A DNA stretch of 32,434 nt from contig CADDZM010000026.1 of NCBI GenBank assembly GCA_902812345.1, forward strand, positions 1-32,434, read 5' to 3'. Below the pieces are notes generated by a model, which saw only the letters and a program-made list of their open reading frames with translations, was not told where the DNA came from and did no database searches. Position numbers and translations under genes: made by a program. The stretch is from Chloroflexota bacterium (lineage in GTDB: Bacteria > Chloroflexota > Chloroflexia > Chloroheliales > Chloroheliaceae). Each line of letters opens with the position of its first letter. Positions within the stretch are counted from its first letter, which is position 1. Shown here piece by piece: positions 7,799 through 15,299 of the stretch.

Positions 7799-7872
7799 GA
7801 TATAATATTTATTGTAAGCGTAAAAGATATAATAAAAGATATAATAAAAGATATAATATTGTAAGCGTAAAA
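7799..7872 (+). repeat. A+T-rich repeat array upstream of phaE-like gene
   Basis: AAAAGATATAAT occurs three times in perfect tandem (7822-7833, 7834-7845, 7846-7857). The array is bracketed by two identical 15-mers ATTGTAAGCGTAAAA at 7811-7825 and 7858-7872. Each unit contains TATAAT, giving four possible -10 hexamers just before the gene. The ribosome site AGGAGA follows at about 7885. No well-spaced -35 box was found. It may set promoter strength by copy number or serve as a protein-binding array. Confidence 0.8.
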
Positions 7873-7898
7873 CATGAGAATGTTAGGAGAAAAAAATT

Positions 7899-8612
7899 AT
7901 GAGTGAAAAGCCCTCTGATATTCCTACCCCGGTTGATTTCTTCAACTGGCTCAACCAGTTCGTAAACAAGCAAACACCCGAAGCCGCAAAAGCAGCCGGC
8001 ACTTTTGATCCCCTGAATGCCTGGAAAACCTTCAATGAACAGAATCAGAAAGCCTGGTCCGAGGCCATGACTAAAATGAAGGCTACTCCTGAGTTTGCCG
8101 GCGCCCTGGGGCAGGCCACGCTTAACCAGGCCGCGGCTCAAGAAATGGTCCGAAAAGCCTCTCAGGCTTACCTGGAAGCGGCTAATATGCCCAGCCTGGA
8201 TGATTTAGCCAGGCTGGCAAAACTGGTAATAGCCGTTGAAGCCAAACTCGACAGCCTCAATGAAAAGCTGGCGGGATACCTGGACCGGACCAGTCAGGAT
8301 AGGGTTGTTGAAACCAAATTAGATAAACTGGCTGAAAGACTGGTGGGATTGGAAGCTAAGCTTGGAGAAATGGCTGAAACTGAAGCAGGGTCAGTTAAGA
8401 TTGACGACCTGCAAACGCGGCTTAAGTCAATTGAAACCAGGTTAGACAACCTGGACCGGCACCAGGCCCAGGTTGTAAAAGCCATAAACTCGGCTCAAAC
8501 TCAACCGGAAAAAACGCCGCAATCAGCTAAACCAAAAGAACCGGCTAAAAAGCCTTCCGGGCAAAGCAAGTCCCAACCGGCCAAAAACACCGGTAACGAG
8601 AACAAGAGTTAA
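7899..8612 (+). CDS. phaE: PHA synthase accessory subunit, PhaE/PhaR-like
   Basis: A 237-residue protein that precedes a class III-type phaC by only 3 bp, the standard arrangement for two-subunit PHA synthases. The first 100 residues are helical and hydrophilic (FDPLNAWKTFNEQNQKAW). The motif YLEAANMPSLDDLARL near residues 91-106 resembles the conserved NMP segment of PhaE. A long coiled coil follows (about 105-200, heptads such as VVETKLDKLAERLVGLEAKL), and then a Lys/Pro/Gln-rich tail. PhaE and PhaR have no catalytic residues; they activate PhaC and help it sit on the granule. The length lies between Bacillus PhaR (about 200) and PhaE (about 350), so either name could apply. AGGAGA stands 8 bases before the ATG. 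Confidence 0.75.
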   Translation: MSEKPSDIPTPVDFFNWLNQFVNKQTPEAAKAAGTFDPLNAWKTFNEQNQKAWSEAMTKMKATPEFAGALGQATLNQAAAQEMVRKASQAYLEAANMPSLDDLARLAKLVIAVEAKLDSLNEKLAGYLDRTSQDRVVETKLDKLAERLVGLEAKLGEMAETEAGSVKIDDLQTRLKSIETRLDNLDRHQAQVVKAINSAQTQPEKTPQSAKPKEPAKKPSGQSKSQPAKNTGNENKS

Positions 8613-8615
8613 CAA

Positions 8616-9713
8616 ATGAGTGCGCAGCGGGCAGAAGTTAGTGAGGACGAATATTTAAGGCTATTTTGGCAGCAGCTTTATGCGGATTACTACCGGGCTT
8701 TTGGGCAAAGAGTTGTAGTTAAAAATGAGGTGGCGGTGGGGCAGTCTGCCAGAGAAGTAATCTGGAGTTATAACAAAACCAGCCTCTATTATTACTTGCC
8801 CGCTGCAAAAACCAAAAATCGTTACCCGGTACCGCTTCTGGTGATTTACTCCCTGATTAACAAACCCTATGTGCTGGATTTGCTTCCTGAAACAAGTCTT
8901 ATTGGCTTCCTTTTAAGGGAGGGTTTCGAGGTTTACCTGTTGGATTGGGGCGAACCTGGCCTGGAAGACGCCGGTATGTTACTGGATGAATATGTCCTCG
9001 ACCTGCTACCCCAGGCAGTTAAGAAGACCTTAAGGCATAGCAAAGCCCTGGAAATCAGTGTTTTGGGCTACTGCCTGGGCGGGACTCTACTCGCCTGTAG
9101 CCTGGCGATATGCCCGCAATTGCCTGTTCGCAACCTGATCTTAATGGCTGCCCCACTTGATTTTTCCGAAAGAGGTTTACTCCAGGTCTGGCTGACAGCA
9201 AGCTATTTTGATGTCAGGCGGATTGTTGAGGCTTACCGGCTTATCCCGGCCGAGTTAATTAACTTTGGGACCCAACTTCTAAAGCCTGGCCCCACCTTTT
9301 TTTCAGGGTATAACCCTGTCCTTTCTGCTTTTCCCTGTAATAAGGGAAACCTGTCAATTTCCAGGCTTGCGATAAATAAATGGGTAAATGACGGGATAGC
9401 TTTCCCAGGTGCGGCTTTTCAGCAGTTAGTAGAAGAACTCTACCGGCGCAATAATCTGGTAAAAGGCGAGCTTGTCCTGCGCAGCAAGAAGGTACAGCTA
9501 GCTAATATTAAAGCCAACCTGCTTAATATTATCGCGGCGGGTGACCATATCGCGCTTCCTTCACAATGCCAGCCAGTCATGCAGCTTACCCAAAGCCCGG
9601 ATAAAACTCAGGTAGTTTTACCGGGCGGTCACGTTGGAATTGTGATAGGCCGAAATGCTTCGGTCCAACTATGGCCTGTTCTAGAAAGTTGGTTGCCGGT
9701 CCGGTCTACTTAA
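8616..9713 (+). CDS. phaC: Class III-type poly(3-hydroxyalkanoate) synthase PhaC
   Basis: A 365-residue synthase, the length expected for class III/IV PhaC (about 355-365) and far shorter than class I. The lipase-like box GYCLGG carries the nucleophile Cys153, with Asp310 in AAGDHIALP and His339 in PGGHVGI; these fit the Cys-Asp-His triad. NKPYVLDLLP, then LLDWGEP and AAPLDFSERG are further PhaC hallmarks. It joins (R)-3-hydroxyacyl-CoA monomers into polyester, releasing CoA, at the granule surface together with the upstream PhaE/PhaR-like subunit. The ATG follows the phaE stop by 3 bp, implying translational coupling. A second, class I-type synthase gene begins 76 bp downstream. Confidence 0.92.
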   Translation: MSAQRAEVSEDEYLRLFWQQLYADYYRAFGQRVVVKNEVAVGQSAREVIWSYNKTSLYYYLPAAKTKNRYPVPLLVIYSLINKPYVLDLLPETSLIGFLLREGFEVYLLDWGEPGLEDAGMLLDEYVLDLLPQAVKKTLRHSKALEISVLGYCLGGTLLACSLAICPQLPVRNLILMAAPLDFSERGLLQVWLTASYFDVRRIVEAYRLIPAELINFGTQLLKPGPTFFSGYNPVLSAFPCNKGNLSISRLAINKWVNDGIAFPGAAFQQLVEELYRRNNLVKGELVLRSKKVQLANIKANLLNIIAAGDHIALPSQCQPVMQLTQSPDKTQVVLPGGHVGIVIGRNASVQLWPVLESWLPVRST

Positions 9714-9789
9714 AAGACCCTAAAAGTTACCGCTATACTTTGAGTTAGGAGACCGCCCAGGCGGCTGAGAAATTAATAGGAGGGGGAAA

Positions 9790-11604
9790 ATGACCGGAAA
9801 TTTTACAGCCGGAAACCCGGCGGAAATGTGGCAAAAGTTAATCGAAAATACCACTACTACTCACACACCAGACCATAGTCAGGACAAGGGTAAGGGACAG
9901 GATCCCTGGCTTGCCTACGTTGACCAGCTCTGGAAGGCCAATCCCTATAGCAAAAGTTTCCCCTTTGACCCATCGGAAATTGCCACGACCTTTCAGAAAG
10001 TCTGGATGAGTTTCATTATGGATCCGACAGCGGTATGGAATAGCTACACCACTTTTGTCCAGAGTTATACCCAGGTTATGACCAACACCGCCCTGCGTTT
10101 GTGGGGAGTAAACCCGGCGGCTGAGCCGGTAATTACCCCTGAAGAAGGCGATAAACGCTTCTCGGCGCCTGATTGGCAGCAAAACGCCGTCTTTGATGCC
10201 ATCAAACAAAGCTACCTGCTTATTTCGACCACTCTTCTAAAAACTGCCGCCGAAACGCAGGGGCTGGACGATAAGCAAAAACGCAAGATGGTTTTCTACC
10301 TGCGCCAGTTCCTGGATGCTATCAGCCCGACCAATTTTGCCTTTACCAATCCCCAGGTTATTCATGAGACCATTCAAAGTGGCGGCAAGAATTTAGTTAC
10401 CGGCCTGCACAATTTAAGGCGTGACATTGAGGCCGGACAAATAAAAATGACCAACACAGACGCCTTTGAACCTGGCCGCAACCTGGCTTTAACCCCCGGC
10501 AAGGTAGTTTATCGCAACCAGCTAATCGAACTTATCCAGTATGTTCCGGGCACCGAGAAAGTCCATGCTGTCCCTTTGCTCTTTATGCCTCCCTGGATTA
10601 ATAAATATTACATCCTGGACATGACACCCAAAAACAGCCTGATCAAGTTCCTGGTAGATAAAGGGTTTAGTGTCTTTGTGATTAGCTGGAAGAACCCGGA
10701 CGCCTCAATGGAAAATACCAGTTTTGAAGAATACATGACCCTGGGGCCGCTGTCAGCCTTTAAGGCTATCAAAGACATAACCGGCTCACCAAAGGTTCTC
10801 CCGGTCGGCTACTGTATCGGCGGCACCCTGCTCTCAATGACCCTGCCTTACCTCAAAGCTACCGGCGATGACACGGTTGATGCGGTCACCTTCCTGGTAG
10901 CGCTACAGGATTTCAGCGAAGTAGGTGATACCTCGGTTTTTATAGATGAGCCGCAAATAGCCCATGTCGAAGGCCAGATGCTGGAAAAGGGCTACCTGGA
11001 TAGCAAGGGCATGGCTTCCATGTTCAATATGCTGCGAGCCAATGACCTGATCTGGAGCAACGTCGTCAACAACTATTTGCTTGGCAAAGAGCCGCCCGCC
11101 TTCGACCTGCTATACTGGAACAACGACGGAACCCGGATGGCCCGCAACGCTCATTCTTTCTATTTACGCAATACCTACCTGGAAAACAATCTGGTCAAGC
11201 CCGGCAAAATCTGTTTAAAGGATGTGCCGATTGATTTAAGCCGGATTGACCAGGACATCTACGCGGTAGGGGCCCAGCAAGACCACATCGTACCCTGGAA
11301 TGCCGCCTGGCAGATCAAAAAGCTGGCTAAAGGTAAAGTCCGGTTTGTCCTGGGCGGCAGCGGGCATATCGCCGGGGTTATCTCGCCTCCTTCTAAAGGC
11401 AGGGGCTACTGGACCACCGGTACGGAGGCGACTACTGCCGAGGAATGGTTTGAGAAAGCCGAGTTGCAAAGCGGTAGCTGGTGGAATGACTGGATAATCT
11501 GGTTAGAGGAACATACCGGCGAACTGGTAGACCCGCCGCCGGTGGGTAACGCTGAATACCCGCCACTTGCGGTCGCTCCCGGAACCTACGTGTTAGAGAA
11601 GTAA
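9790..11604 (+). CDS. phaC: Class I-type poly(3-hydroxyalkanoate) synthase PhaC
   Basis: A 604-residue synthase of class I length. It has an N-terminal PhaC_N-type helical domain (DWQQNAVFDAIKQSYL near 150) and a catalytic alpha/beta domain. The triad is Cys342 in GYCIGG, Asp498 in QQDHIVPW and His526 in GSGHIAGV. PPWINKYYILDM and VFVISWKNPD are classical PhaC signatures, and the tail GRGYWTTG near 537-544 is also typical. Class I enzymes work as homodimers without PhaE. The gene has its own strong ribosome site (AGGAGGGGG before the ATG at 9790). It follows the class III-type pair by 76 bp, suggesting one transcript encoding two different synthase systems. A small hairpin CCGCC/GGCGG lies in the spacer. 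Confidence 0.93.
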   Translation: MTGNFTAGNPAEMWQKLIENTTTTHTPDHSQDKGKGQDPWLAYVDQLWKANPYSKSFPFDPSEIATTFQKVWMSFIMDPTAVWNSYTTFVQSYTQVMTNTALRLWGVNPAAEPVITPEEGDKRFSAPDWQQNAVFDAIKQSYLLISTTLLKTAAETQGLDDKQKRKMVFYLRQFLDAISPTNFAFTNPQVIHETIQSGGKNLVTGLHNLRRDIEAGQIKMTNTDAFEPGRNLALTPGKVVYRNQLIELIQYVPGTEKVHAVPLLFMPPWINKYYILDMTPKNSLIKFLVDKGFSVFVISWKNPDASMENTSFEEYMTLGPLSAFKAIKDITGSPKVLPVGYCIGGTLLSMTLPYLKATGDDTVDAVTFLVALQDFSEVGDTSVFIDEPQIAHVEGQMLEKGYLDSKGMASMFNMLRANDLIWSNVVNNYLLGKEPPAFDLLYWNNDGTRMARNAHSFYLRNTYLENNLVKPGKICLKDVPIDLSRIDQDIYAVGAQQDHIVPWNAAWQIKKLAKGKVRFVLGGSGHIAGVISPPSKGRGYWTTGTEATTAEEWFEKAELQSGSWWNDWIIWLEEHTGELVDPPPVGNAEYPPLAVAPGTYVLEK

Positions 11605-11651
11605 GGCAAAGCTTTAACAAAATCAAATAGCGCAAGTAAGAAAAGGTTATT

Positions 11652-12132
11652 TTGAGGGCAGCGACAAAGCTTTTTAAAATTCTGACGAGTTTCGTTGTCT
11701 GGTTATGTACTCGCGGGCCAGGAGAGCGAACTCTAAAAACCGGCCTGGCGGCTAATCTAGCCTGGATGGTATATAGCCTGATGCCGGGAGGAACTGAACA
11801 TTCCTTTTTGGGGCCGCTTACGGCGGTACTTTTGATGCAAACCACCGTCGCAGATTCTATCGTCGGGGCTTTTCAGCGAGTTCTGGCCATTGTAACAGGA
11901 GTGGCAGTGGCCTTTGGAGTAAACAGTCTGGTAGGTGAAACCGGCCTGGGGTATCGGCCTGATGGTCCTGCTGGCTCTTATTCCTGGCGCAAATTTGCGT
12001 TTAAGTAGCCAGGGGATCTCTGAGGTAGCGGTGAGCGCTATGCTGTTACTGTTCTTTGGTAATTCCAGCAGTTTTGCCTATGCCCCTGCAAGAGCTTAAA
12101 CGCTTCTTGCAGAACTCGCTGCTGGTGGTTTA
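11652..12132 (+). pseudogene. FUSC/aromatic-acid exporter family membrane protein remnant
   Basis: The reading from TTG at 11652 (after AAGAAAAGG) gives about 97 residues resembling the N-terminal half of FUSC/ArAE-type membrane proteins. It contains ERTLKTGLAANLAWMVYSL, then GPLTAVLLMQTTVADS and RVLAIVTGVAVAFGVNSLVG. Near 11940-11955 the frame must shift to keep membrane-like sequence (GIGLMVLLALIPGANLRL). A second shift near 12070 recovers [16 protein letters not shown] before a stop at about 12132. The recovered length of about 160 residues is well below the family norm, so the gene looks both frameshifted and truncated. It lies between phaC and phaA on the same strand and may simply be decaying. 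The family call is moderately sure; the pseudogene status depends on the base calls being right. Confidence 0.65.
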
Positions 12133-12171
12133 ACTGAGGTCGACTTAGTAGTAATAAAGGAGAAAGATATT

Positions 12172-13356
12172 ATGGCGGAATTACAGGAAGCGGTAATCGT
12201 TAGCGCAGTGCGCACAGCCATTGGTGTTTATGGCGGCGGATTGGCTGAAGTCAGTGCCGTAAAGCTGGGTGAGATCGTCATCCGGGCAGCCCTCAAACAG
12301 GCCGACCTGAAAGCTGACCAGGTTGGCGAAGTCATTATGGGCAACGTCCTCTCGGCTGGGCTGGGGCAGAACCCGGCCCGCCAGGCTGCCGTCAATGCCG
12401 GGCTGCCGACAGAAGTATCAGCCCTGACCATTAATAAAGTCTGTGGCAGCGGCCTTAAAGCCGTGGCCCTGGCCGCCCAATCCATCCAGCTAGGCGAGGC
12501 CGACTTTATGGTAGCCGGCGGCATGGAAAGCATGAGCCGCGCTCCTTATCTTCTGGATAAAGCTCGCTTTGGCTACCGTATGGGTGACGGAAAGCTCATT
12601 GATTCGATGATTGTTGACGGGTTGTGGGACGCCTTCAACCAGTACCACATGGGCATGACTGCCGAAAATATTTGCTCCGATTACAAACTGACCCGTGAAG
12701 AATTGGACGCCTTCGCCTTTGAAAGCCAGCAAAGGGCCGCCAGCGCGGTTGATTCCGGCCGGTTCAAAGATGAGATTGTGGCTGTGGAAGTGCCGGGCAA
12801 GAAAGGGCCGACCATCTTTGACAAAGACGAGCAACCCCGTGCAACTACCGCGGAAGGTTTAGCCAAGCTGCGCCCGGCCTTCAAACCGGAAGGCGGCATA
12901 GTCACGGCCGGTAACTCTTCCAGTTTGAATGATGGGGCAGCGGCAGTCGTGGTGACGAGCCGGAAAAAAGCTGAAGAGCTAGGTTTACCAATCCTCGCTA
13001 CCATCAGGAGCTCTGCCTCGGCCGGGGTCAACCCCCGCATCATGGGTATGGGTCCGGTTCCGGCCACCCGCCGTGCCCTGGAAAGAGCCGCGATAAGTGT
13101 AAAAGATTTGGACCTGATAGAAGCCAATGAAGCCTTTGCCGCTCAGTCGGTAGCGGTAGGCCGGGAGTTGGGCTTCGACCGGGCCAAAGTGAACGTCAAC
13201 GGGGGAGCTTTAGCCCTGGGCCACCCGATTGGAGCCAGCGGCTGCCGGGTGTTGGTTACATTGCTGTATGAGATGCAGCGGCGGCAGGCCCGTTATGGTC
13301 TGGCAACTTTATGTATTGGGGGCGGCCAGGGCGTAGCGATGGTAGTAGAACGCTAA
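12172..13356 (+). CDS. phaA: Acetyl-CoA acetyltransferase (beta-ketothiolase)
   Basis: A 394-residue thiolase that condenses two acetyl-CoA into acetoacetyl-CoA, the first step of PHB synthesis. The acyl-accepting Cys91 is in [11 protein letters not shown], His351 is in [14 protein letters not shown] and Cys381 is in CIGGGQG. These correspond well to the positions known in the Zoogloea enzyme (Cys89, His348, Cys378). [13 protein letters not shown] and [14 protein letters not shown] are further family signatures. Length and termini are normal. The ATG at 12172 follows AAGGAGAAAG. The reductase gene starts 43 bp downstream, so phaA-phaB should be co-transcribed. Confidence 0.95.
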   Translation: MAELQEAVIVSAVRTAIGVYGGGLAEVSAVKLGEIVIRAALKQADLKADQVGEVIMGNVLSAGLGQNPARQAAVNAGLPTEVSALTINKVCGSGLKAVALAAQSIQLGEADFMVAGGMESMSRAPYLLDKARFGYRMGDGKLIDSMIVDGLWDAFNQYHMGMTAENICSDYKLTREELDAFAFESQQRAASAVDSGRFKDEIVAVEVPGKKGPTIFDKDEQPRATTAEGLAKLRPAFKPEGGIVTAGNSSSLNDGAAAVVVTSRKKAEELGLPILATIRSSASAGVNPRIMGMGPVPATRRALERAAISVKDLDLIEANEAFAAQSVAVGRELGFDRAKVNVNGGALALGHPIGASGCRVLVTLLYEMQRRQARYGLATLCIGGGQGVAMVVER

Positions 13357-13399
13357 AACAGCTCTAATGATACTTTATTGACAGGAGGAGGAAAAAGCG

Positions 13400-14145
13400 A
13401 TGACAAAGCTTTTAGAAGGCAAAGTTGCAATTGTGACCGGGGCGGGTCGAGGCATCGGAGTTGAGATTGCCCGTGAGTTGGCCTCGTCCGGCGCCAACAT
13501 GGTCTTAAACTACGCTACCAGCGTCGGACCTGCGGAGAAACTGGCAAAAGAGTTATCGGAGAATGGCGGCAAGCATATCGCGGTAAAAGCTAATGTCTCA
13601 GTCTTCAACGAGCCCAGGAGTTGGCGAAAGCAGCTAACGAAGCCTTCGGCCAGATTGACATCCTGGTCAATAACGCCGGTATCACCCGCGACAAGACTCT
13701 CAAAAACATGAGCTTTGAGCAGTGGGACGAGGTCATTCGCACCAACCTGTACAGCATCTTCAATTGTACCAAAGCGGTCCTACCCTTCATGCTGTCTCGC
13801 AAGTACGGTCGGATCGTCAATATCAGTTCGTTTGTGGCGTTGGCGGGGAATATCGGGCAGGCGAATTATGCCGCCACCAAGGCCGGGATGATCGGATTCA
13901 CCAAATCGGTAGCCCTCGAAGTCTCCAGGAGTGGCATCACGGTCAATGTGGTCGCGCCCGGCTTTACCGAAACCGATATGCTGTGGGAAGTACCGGAGAA
14001 CATCCGGCAGCGTATCCTGGACAGAATTCCGATGGGAAGGTTTGGCACCTCGCAGGAGATTGCTAAATGCGTGCGCTATATAGTGGGCGAAGCCGATTAT
14101 ATGACCGCCCAGGTCATCTCAATCAACGGAGGAGTTTATATCTAA
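13400..14145 (+). pseudogene. phaB: Acetoacetyl-CoA reductase PhaB, one-base frameshift
   Basis: The region encodes an SDR-family NAD(P)H reductase of about 248 residues if one base is restored. The first part reads EGKVAIVTGAGRGIG (Rossmann glycine motif) and runs to about 13610. Near 13612 the frame breaks: the sequence has GAGCCCAGGAG where GAGGCCCAGGAG would continue as EAQELAKAANEAFG. The rest carries LVNNAGITRD, the catalytic Ser and Tyr-x3-Lys in NISSFVALAG and YAATKAG, and the PhaB/FabG-type end AQVISINGGVYI. The reaction is acetoacetyl-CoA to (R)-3-hydroxybutyryl-CoA, which feeds the synthases. Either the gene is inactivated and another reductase substitutes, or a base was missed in the assembly. 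AGGAGGA precedes the ATG at 13400. FabG-like specificity cannot be excluded. Confidence 0.85.
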
Positions 14146-14167
14146 CGAGACCGTTCAAAACCGGGGG

Positions 14168-14504
14168 CTAAGCTACCAATTCTTCCAACGCTTCAGTTTC
14201 ATCTAAGACTGCTTGCATGGCTGGATACCACCGTTGGAAAGTTTGGTGTAGTTCGTTGTTTAACACCTTTGTTCTCACCTGCATCAGTAGATGTGCTCCC
14301 GATTTCTCCAACTTCATTTGCTGCTTTTTCACGAACCGCCGGCTGATTACCTGCTTTACAGTTGATTCTAAAAAAGGCGCTTGAGATTGTTTCACCGTGC
14401 CGGTAGCGCTCTCTATTATTTACGATAATGGTCTGGTTCGCCTCTATGTAACCCCTGAATTCACTGACCTTCTTTAATAGCTTTTTCCTACCAGCCTCAT
14501 TAAC
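14168..14504 (-). pseudogene. C-terminal remnant of an ISKra4-like transposase
   Basis: Minus-strand reading gives KLLKKVSEFRGYIEANQ, then NNRERYRHGETISSAF. After a one-base slip in an A-run (14370-14375) it continues LESTVKQVISRRFVKKQQM, then RGAHLLMQ-like sequence (SGAHLLMQVRTKVLN) and TFQRWYPAMQ. This is the conserved C-terminal part of a transposase family that I associate, tentatively, with ISKra4. Only the last 110 or so residues remain; the 5' side ends exactly at the terminus of another insertion sequence (14505). It begins 22 bp after the phaB stop. Confidence 0.65.
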
Positions 14505-14909
14505 CCCTGTCCTGGGTACTTTAGTCATCCGAAAGATTTTCTGCTCAGGCTACCCCCTTGTAAGAATGGTATAAGCCACCAAGTATCGCCACTGAAACTA
14601 TTTTCCCTTCTATAAATTTAGAGGAGTGTTGTGGTATTGCTTGCCCTATGCCTTGAGGGGGCCGCTCCCCATTTAAATATTGAACGTATTGCTTTAAGAC
14701 CCGATACAGTTGTCGCTCACTCCAAATAAATAAGTGATCCAGACATTCGCGCCAAACGCTGCCCCGGAAGCGTTCACATATTGAATTGGCTTTGGGAGCT
14801 TTGATGGGTGTCTTGAGTATTTTGATATTCCTTCCCTGCGCTACTCGCTCAAATTCTACTCCAAATTTGCGGTCATTATCTCTTATTAAATACTTAGTAC
14901 AACTGCTCA
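14505..14909 (-). mobile_element. Truncated DDE insertion sequence, copy 2
   Basis: The left terminus at 14505-14531 (CCCTGTCCTGGGTACTTTAG then TCATCCG) is the inverted counterpart of the right terminus of copy 1 (4449-4475). Reading on the minus strand from about 14900 to 14545 gives the C-terminal half of the same transposase: YLIRDNDRKFG with a catalytic Asp, then KANSICERFRGS with the catalytic Glu, and the end ILGGLYHSYKGVA. The HTH and first catalytic Asp are missing. The coding sequence stops being transposase-like where the inverted-repeat segment at 14893-15014 begins. The element appears to have landed in the ISKra4-like gene next door. Confidence 0.78.
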
Positions 14910-15014
14910 TAAATATGCAGTGGGTAGAAATGGACTTTTGACTAAGCCGTAAGCAATTCTAAGCCCAAACTGGCCGCAATAACCTGCTACGAACTTGTGA
15001 GCAGTTGTACTTAG
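14893..15014. repeat. 122-bp segment bounded by 17-bp inverted repeats
   Basis: CTTAGTACAACTGCTCA at 14893-14909 and TGAGCAGTTGTACTTAG at 14998-15014 are inverted with one mismatch, enclosing 88 bp without a reading frame. The left arm overlaps the last bases of the truncated transposase. It may be a second small non-autonomous element, or the scar of an inverted duplication. Confidence 0.65.
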
Positions 15015-15040
15015 GTCGTATGTAGCAATACATAGGGGAA

Positions 15041-15130
15041 CGTGACCTATTTCACAAGCGGTTCTTAAACCTAGCCGGAAAAGTGAAGTGGGTCACTGGT
15101 AAAAGGAATAGGCCAGTGATTGAGTTCACA
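15041..15130 (+). promoter_or_regulatory. Three CRP/FNR-like operators upstream of cydA
   Basis: Three inverted repeats of the form GTGA-N6-TCAC lie at 15041-15056 (CGTGACCTATTTCACA), 15082-15097 (AGTGAAGTGGGTCACT) and 15115-15130 (AGTGATTGAGTTCACA). Sites 1 and 2 share the longer core GTGAARTRGGTCAC in opposite orientation. Centre-to-centre distances are 41 and 33 bp, close to four and three helical turns. The half-sites match the CRP-type recognition pattern. Oxygen- or redox-linked CRP/FNR proteins commonly control cyd genes, so this is a plausible control region for cydABDC. The regulator is not in the window. Confidence 0.6.
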
Positions 15131-15299
15131 AACCGCCCGGATATGTACAGCTAACGATGTTAGAACCCTTCCGGCAGGCTAAACTGACATCATCAAAACA
15201 ACACCCTGGTGACGCCGTAAGGCAAAGTTAAAAAACTAAACTGATAAAAGTTACGAAAATAAAAGTAGCAAATTAGTAACAAACGTAGAGAGGCAAACA

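Noticed and set aside
7799-7872. 12-bp and 15-bp repeats considered as CRISPR or replication iterons
   Set aside because: Too short and without spacers for CRISPR; no rep gene or DnaA boxes nearby, and the chromosomal metabolic context argues against an origin.
15040-15057. Rex operator before cydA
   Set aside because: TTGTGAAAT with TCAC fits part of the Rex consensus, but the centre and right end differ, and the two further sites fit the CRP-type spacing GTGA-N6-TCAC better.
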